Source: Candidatus Gastranaerophilales bacterium (GTDB lineage: Bacteria > Cyanobacteriota > Vampirovibrionia > Gastranaerophilales > Gastranaerophilaceae). Taken from it: a DNA stretch of 7,464 nucleotides. Every line of letters begins with the position of its first letter. Positions within the stretch are counted from its first letter, which is position 1. The notes under the pieces were generated by a model. That model made no database searches. It saw nothing but the letters and a program-made list of their open reading frames with translations, and was not told the DNA's origin. Position numbers and translations under genes: made by a program. The stretch spans positions 1 through 7,464 of the forward strand of contig CAAGQE010000007.1 in the NCBI GenBank assembly GCA_900772035.1, given 5' to 3'. This document shows positions 6,368 through 7,464 of the stretch, piece by piece.

Positions 6368-6393
6368 AGATCCTGAAATAAATTCAGGATGAC
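6368..6393. repeat. Second palindrome type, copy 1
   Basis: ATCCTGAA (6370-6377) and TTCAGGAT (6383-6390) form a perfect 8-bp hairpin with a 5-base loop. It is bounded by AG and GAC, the same AGAT...ATGAC ends as the inverted REP-like copies, so the two types may be related. Confidence 0.8.
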
Positions 6394-6436
6394 AAAACAT
6401 GTCTCCCTGAACTGTCATTGATTTGTTTCACATTAC

Positions 6437-6462
6437 AGATACTTCGCTACGCTCAGTATGAC
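6437..6462 (-). repeat. REP-like palindrome, copy 4 (inverted)
   Basis: Near-identical to copy 2 (two differences, both in the inner stem-loop region). Outer stem ATACT/AGTAT (6439-6443 with 6455-6459); inner stem GC/GC with a TAC loop, restoring full pairing where copy 2 has GC/GT. Confidence 0.8.
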
Positions 6463-6476
6463 GATAAATAATATTT

Positions 6477-6506
6477 GTCATTCTGAGGGTGAAGCCCGAA
6501 AAATCT
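6477..6506 (+). repeat. REP-like palindrome, copy 5 (forward)
   Basis: Outer arms ATTCT and AAAAT (one mismatch; 6480-6484 with 6500-6504), GA mismatches kept, inner stem GGGT/GCCC with a GAA loop. It pairs head-to-head with copy 4, as copy 3 does with copy 2. Confidence 0.8.
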
Positions 6507-6541
6507 GCTTTGACAATATTTAGTAAATTCTGCAAACAAAC

Positions 6542-6567
6542 AGATGCTGAAACTAGTTCAACATGAC
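6542..6567. repeat. Second palindrome type, copy 2
   Basis: ATGCTGAA (6544-6551) and TTCAACAT (6557-6564) with a 5-base loop. Compared with the copy at 6368 the third pair has switched from C-G to G-C, a compensated change. One C-A mismatch is present. The AG...GAC ends are retained. Confidence 0.72.
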
Positions 6568-6582
6568 ATTCAACTTCTTGTC

Positions 6583-6713
6583 ACCCTGAACTGTCTTGGA
6601 TTTCCTTCACAAAAACAAGTCGTTCGTTTCACTACGTTAGCACTCACTTTTGTTTTTGCAACTTCGGGTCTGCGCTATCGCTTCGCCCTACGGCAATCCG
6701 CTCGTTTCAGGGT
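6583..6713. repeat. Split palindrome ACCCTGAA...TTCAGGGT around an inner inverted repeat
   Basis: ACCCTGAA (6583-6590) has its perfect inverted partner TTCAGGGT at 6706-6713. In the second palindrome type the arms are only 5 bases apart; here about 115 bases intervene. That interval contains its own inverted repeat, AAAAACAAGT (6611-6620) with ACTTTTGTTTTT (6646-6657). Either an intact element was interrupted, or two half-elements lie close together. Confidence 0.45.
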
Positions 6714-6915
6714 CTTTGTTGATAACGAATTTAGTTGAAAAACTTATTATTTCTTTTGCGCTTTTGACAATCATAGGTCAAATTTTAACCTAACGAAAAT
6801 ATTCTTCGCTTTACAACTACGCGATTTTTCTAAGACTTTTAATAATTCATCACTCAAAACTCAAAAAAGCGGATAAAAATCGGGGGCTACACAACTTAAA
6901 TATACATCACAATTC

Positions 6916-6961
6916 TAAACAAAAAAGTAGAGGGTCAATCCAAATTCTTGAATCAACCCTC
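6916..6961 (-). terminator. Intrinsic terminator of the rRNA operon
   Basis: On the - strand GAGGGTTGATTC (complement of 6950-6961) pairs with GGATTGACCCTC (complement of 6930-6941): 12 bp with three G-U pairs and an 8-base loop. A T-rich tract follows (complement of the A-run around 6919-6926). It lies 12 bases beyond the 5S 3' end. Confidence 0.9.
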
Positions 6962-6973
6962 TTTAAAATAGGA

Positions 6974-7088
6974 TCCGGCAACGAGTTATTTTCCCGGGAG
7001 GTCATCCTCCGAGTATAGTCACCGCTATCAGTCTTTACGATCGTGTTCGGGATGGGAACGAGTGGTATCCTGACGCTTTGTCACCGGA
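6974..7088 (-). rRNA. rrf: 5S ribosomal RNA
   Basis: About 115 nt. The ends pair as helix I: 5' TCCGGTGAC (complement of 7080-7088) with GTTGCCGGA 3' (complement of 6974-6982). The universally recognisable core CGTTCCCATCCCGAACACGA is present (complement of 7038-7057), as is the domain-V-like GGAGGATGACCTCC hairpin. The exact ends may be off by one or two bases. It is the last gene of the operon; no tRNA gene follows before the terminator. Confidence 0.95.
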
Positions 7089-7198
7089 AAGTTTGCGTAA
7101 ACGGTCTGTGCCTTAAAACGGCGACCGTTCGAGCTTTCGCCCGTACGCTGAAAGCTGCACAGTAACTACAAATAAATGAAGTAATCATCAACTAGATG
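7089..7198 (-). other. 23S-5S spacer with inverted repeats
   Basis: No tRNA is present. Several perfect inverted repeats occur: ATCATC/GATGAT (7184-7189 with 7195-7200, against the 23S end), AGCTTTC/GAAAGCT (7132-7138 with 7150-7156), CTGTGC/GCACAG (7106-7111 with 7157-7162) and ACGGTC/GACCGT (7101-7106 with 7123-7128). These are probably processing stems cut during rRNA maturation; the last two share base 7106, so they may be alternative folds. Confidence 0.6.
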
Positions 7199-7464
7199 AT
7201 AGGAAAAGCCCTCGTCCTATTAGTACGGTTCGGCTGAATATGTTGCCATACTTACACCTCCCGCCTATCAACCACGTGATCTGCATGGGGACTTACTTGA
7301 TTACTCAATGAGAGAACTCATCTCACGGTGGGCTTCGTACTTATATGCTTTCAGCACTTATCCGCTTCGAACACAGCTACTCGGCGTTTACCCTTGGCAG
7401 GATAACCGATACACTGGAGGTTCGCTCTTCCCGGTCCTCTCGTACTAAGGAAGACTCCGTTCAA
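7199..7464 (-). rRNA. rrl: 23S ribosomal RNA, 3' end (partial)
   Basis: About 266 nt of the 3' terminus; the gene continues beyond the window. The sarcin-ricin loop AGTACGAGAGGACC is present (complement of 7433-7446). So are the downstream domain VI sequences GCATATAAGTACGAAGCCCA and the terminal CCGTACTAATAGGACGAGG. The 3' boundary is estimated by comparison with the usual distance after ACTAAT, so it is good to a few bases. It is transcribed leftward into 5S, converging with the 5223-6008 gene. Confidence 0.95.

Larger units (their letters stand above)
6267..6611 (+). repeat. Diverged tandem duplication of a composite repeat unit
   Basis: Two units carry the same order of pieces: inverted REP, forward REP, GACAATATTTAG (6337-6348 and 6512-6523), second palindrome, CCCTGAACTGTC (6405-6416 and 6584-6595), then a GATTT..TTCACA tail. 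The offset between matching parts grows from 170 to 179 bases, so small indels have accumulated. The first unit is about 6267-6432 and the second about 6437-6611. Confidence 0.8.
6009..6973. other. Long gene-free, repeat-rich spacer
   Basis: About 960 bp between the membrane-protein gene and the 5S rRNA. The few open frames here (for example 6212-6418 on the - strand and 6544-6738 on the + strand) run across palindromic repeats, have no Shine-Dalgarno and read like repeat translation (for example HPEFISGS), so none is called. Apart from the repeats listed separately, 6715-6915 holds only AT-rich sequence. It includes one 6-bp hairpin, TTTGAC/GTCAAA (6763-6768 with 6777-6782), to which I can assign no role. 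Confidence 0.75.

Noticed and set aside
6212..6418. Open frame on the - strand across the repeats (68 codons, contains HPEFISGS).
   Set aside because: It consists of palindromic repeat sequence read through, with no Shine-Dalgarno; such peptides arise wherever these repeats occur.
6185..6567. CRISPR array.
   Set aside because: Repeats alternate in orientation, vary in sequence and spacing, and are palindromic mosaics. There are no uniform spacers and no cas genes.
6544..6738. Open frame on the + strand (64 codons, MLKLVQHD start).
   Set aside because: It starts inside the second palindrome and crosses the split palindrome. There is no ribosome site and no protein-like composition.
7089..7198. 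tRNA gene in the 23S-5S spacer.
   Set aside because: The stems there do not form a cloverleaf and there is no GGTTCRA T-loop; they look like processing stems.

Overview
This looks like a chromosomal window from a moderately AT-rich, uncultured-type bacterium. The lineage cannot be fixed from the sequence alone. L27 has a normal N-terminus and no Prp-type protease gene lies between rplU and rpmA, which argues against Firmicutes. A CsaB pyruvyl transferase, the AT-rich spacers and many short palindromic repeats would fit a gut-type diderm of the Vampirovibrionia/Gastranaerophilales or Elusimicrobiota kind. That assignment is low-confidence inference.

Layout. (1) 3-1242, + strand: the tail of a PfkB/ribokinase-like sugar kinase overlaps a complete csaB-like polysaccharide pyruvyl transferase gene. 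(2) 1251-1273: a bidirectional terminator separates this from a leftward block. (3) 4211 down to 1278, - strand: a six-TPR protein, then a tightly spaced trio of UPF0237 ACT-domain protein, UPF0210 (DUF711-type) protein and dCMP deaminase. (4) 4212-4468: a divergent promoter region. Its rplU side carries a near-consensus sigma70 promoter and a roughly 100-nt leader with three predicted GNRA-tetraloop hairpins and a possible Shine-Dalgarno-masking alternative. (5) 4469-5147, + strand: rplU-rpmA, closed by a 13-bp terminator hairpin. (6) 5223-6008, + strand: an unrecognised two-helix membrane protein. (7) 6009-6973: about 960 bp without a credible gene, rich in repeats. It holds five copies of one imperfect palindrome in both orientations, two copies of a second palindrome, and a diverged tandem duplication of about 175 bp. 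(8) 6916-7464, - strand: the end of an rRNA operon (23S 3' end, spacer, 5S, terminator), converging on the genes to its left.

The coding part is mostly housekeeping: cell-surface polymer modification, nucleotide metabolism and ribosomal proteins. The two most interesting pieces are non-coding: the structured rplU leader, and the palindrome mosaic, whose copies differ by compensatory changes in both arms of the stem. No defence system, CRISPR array, transposase or tRNA was seen.
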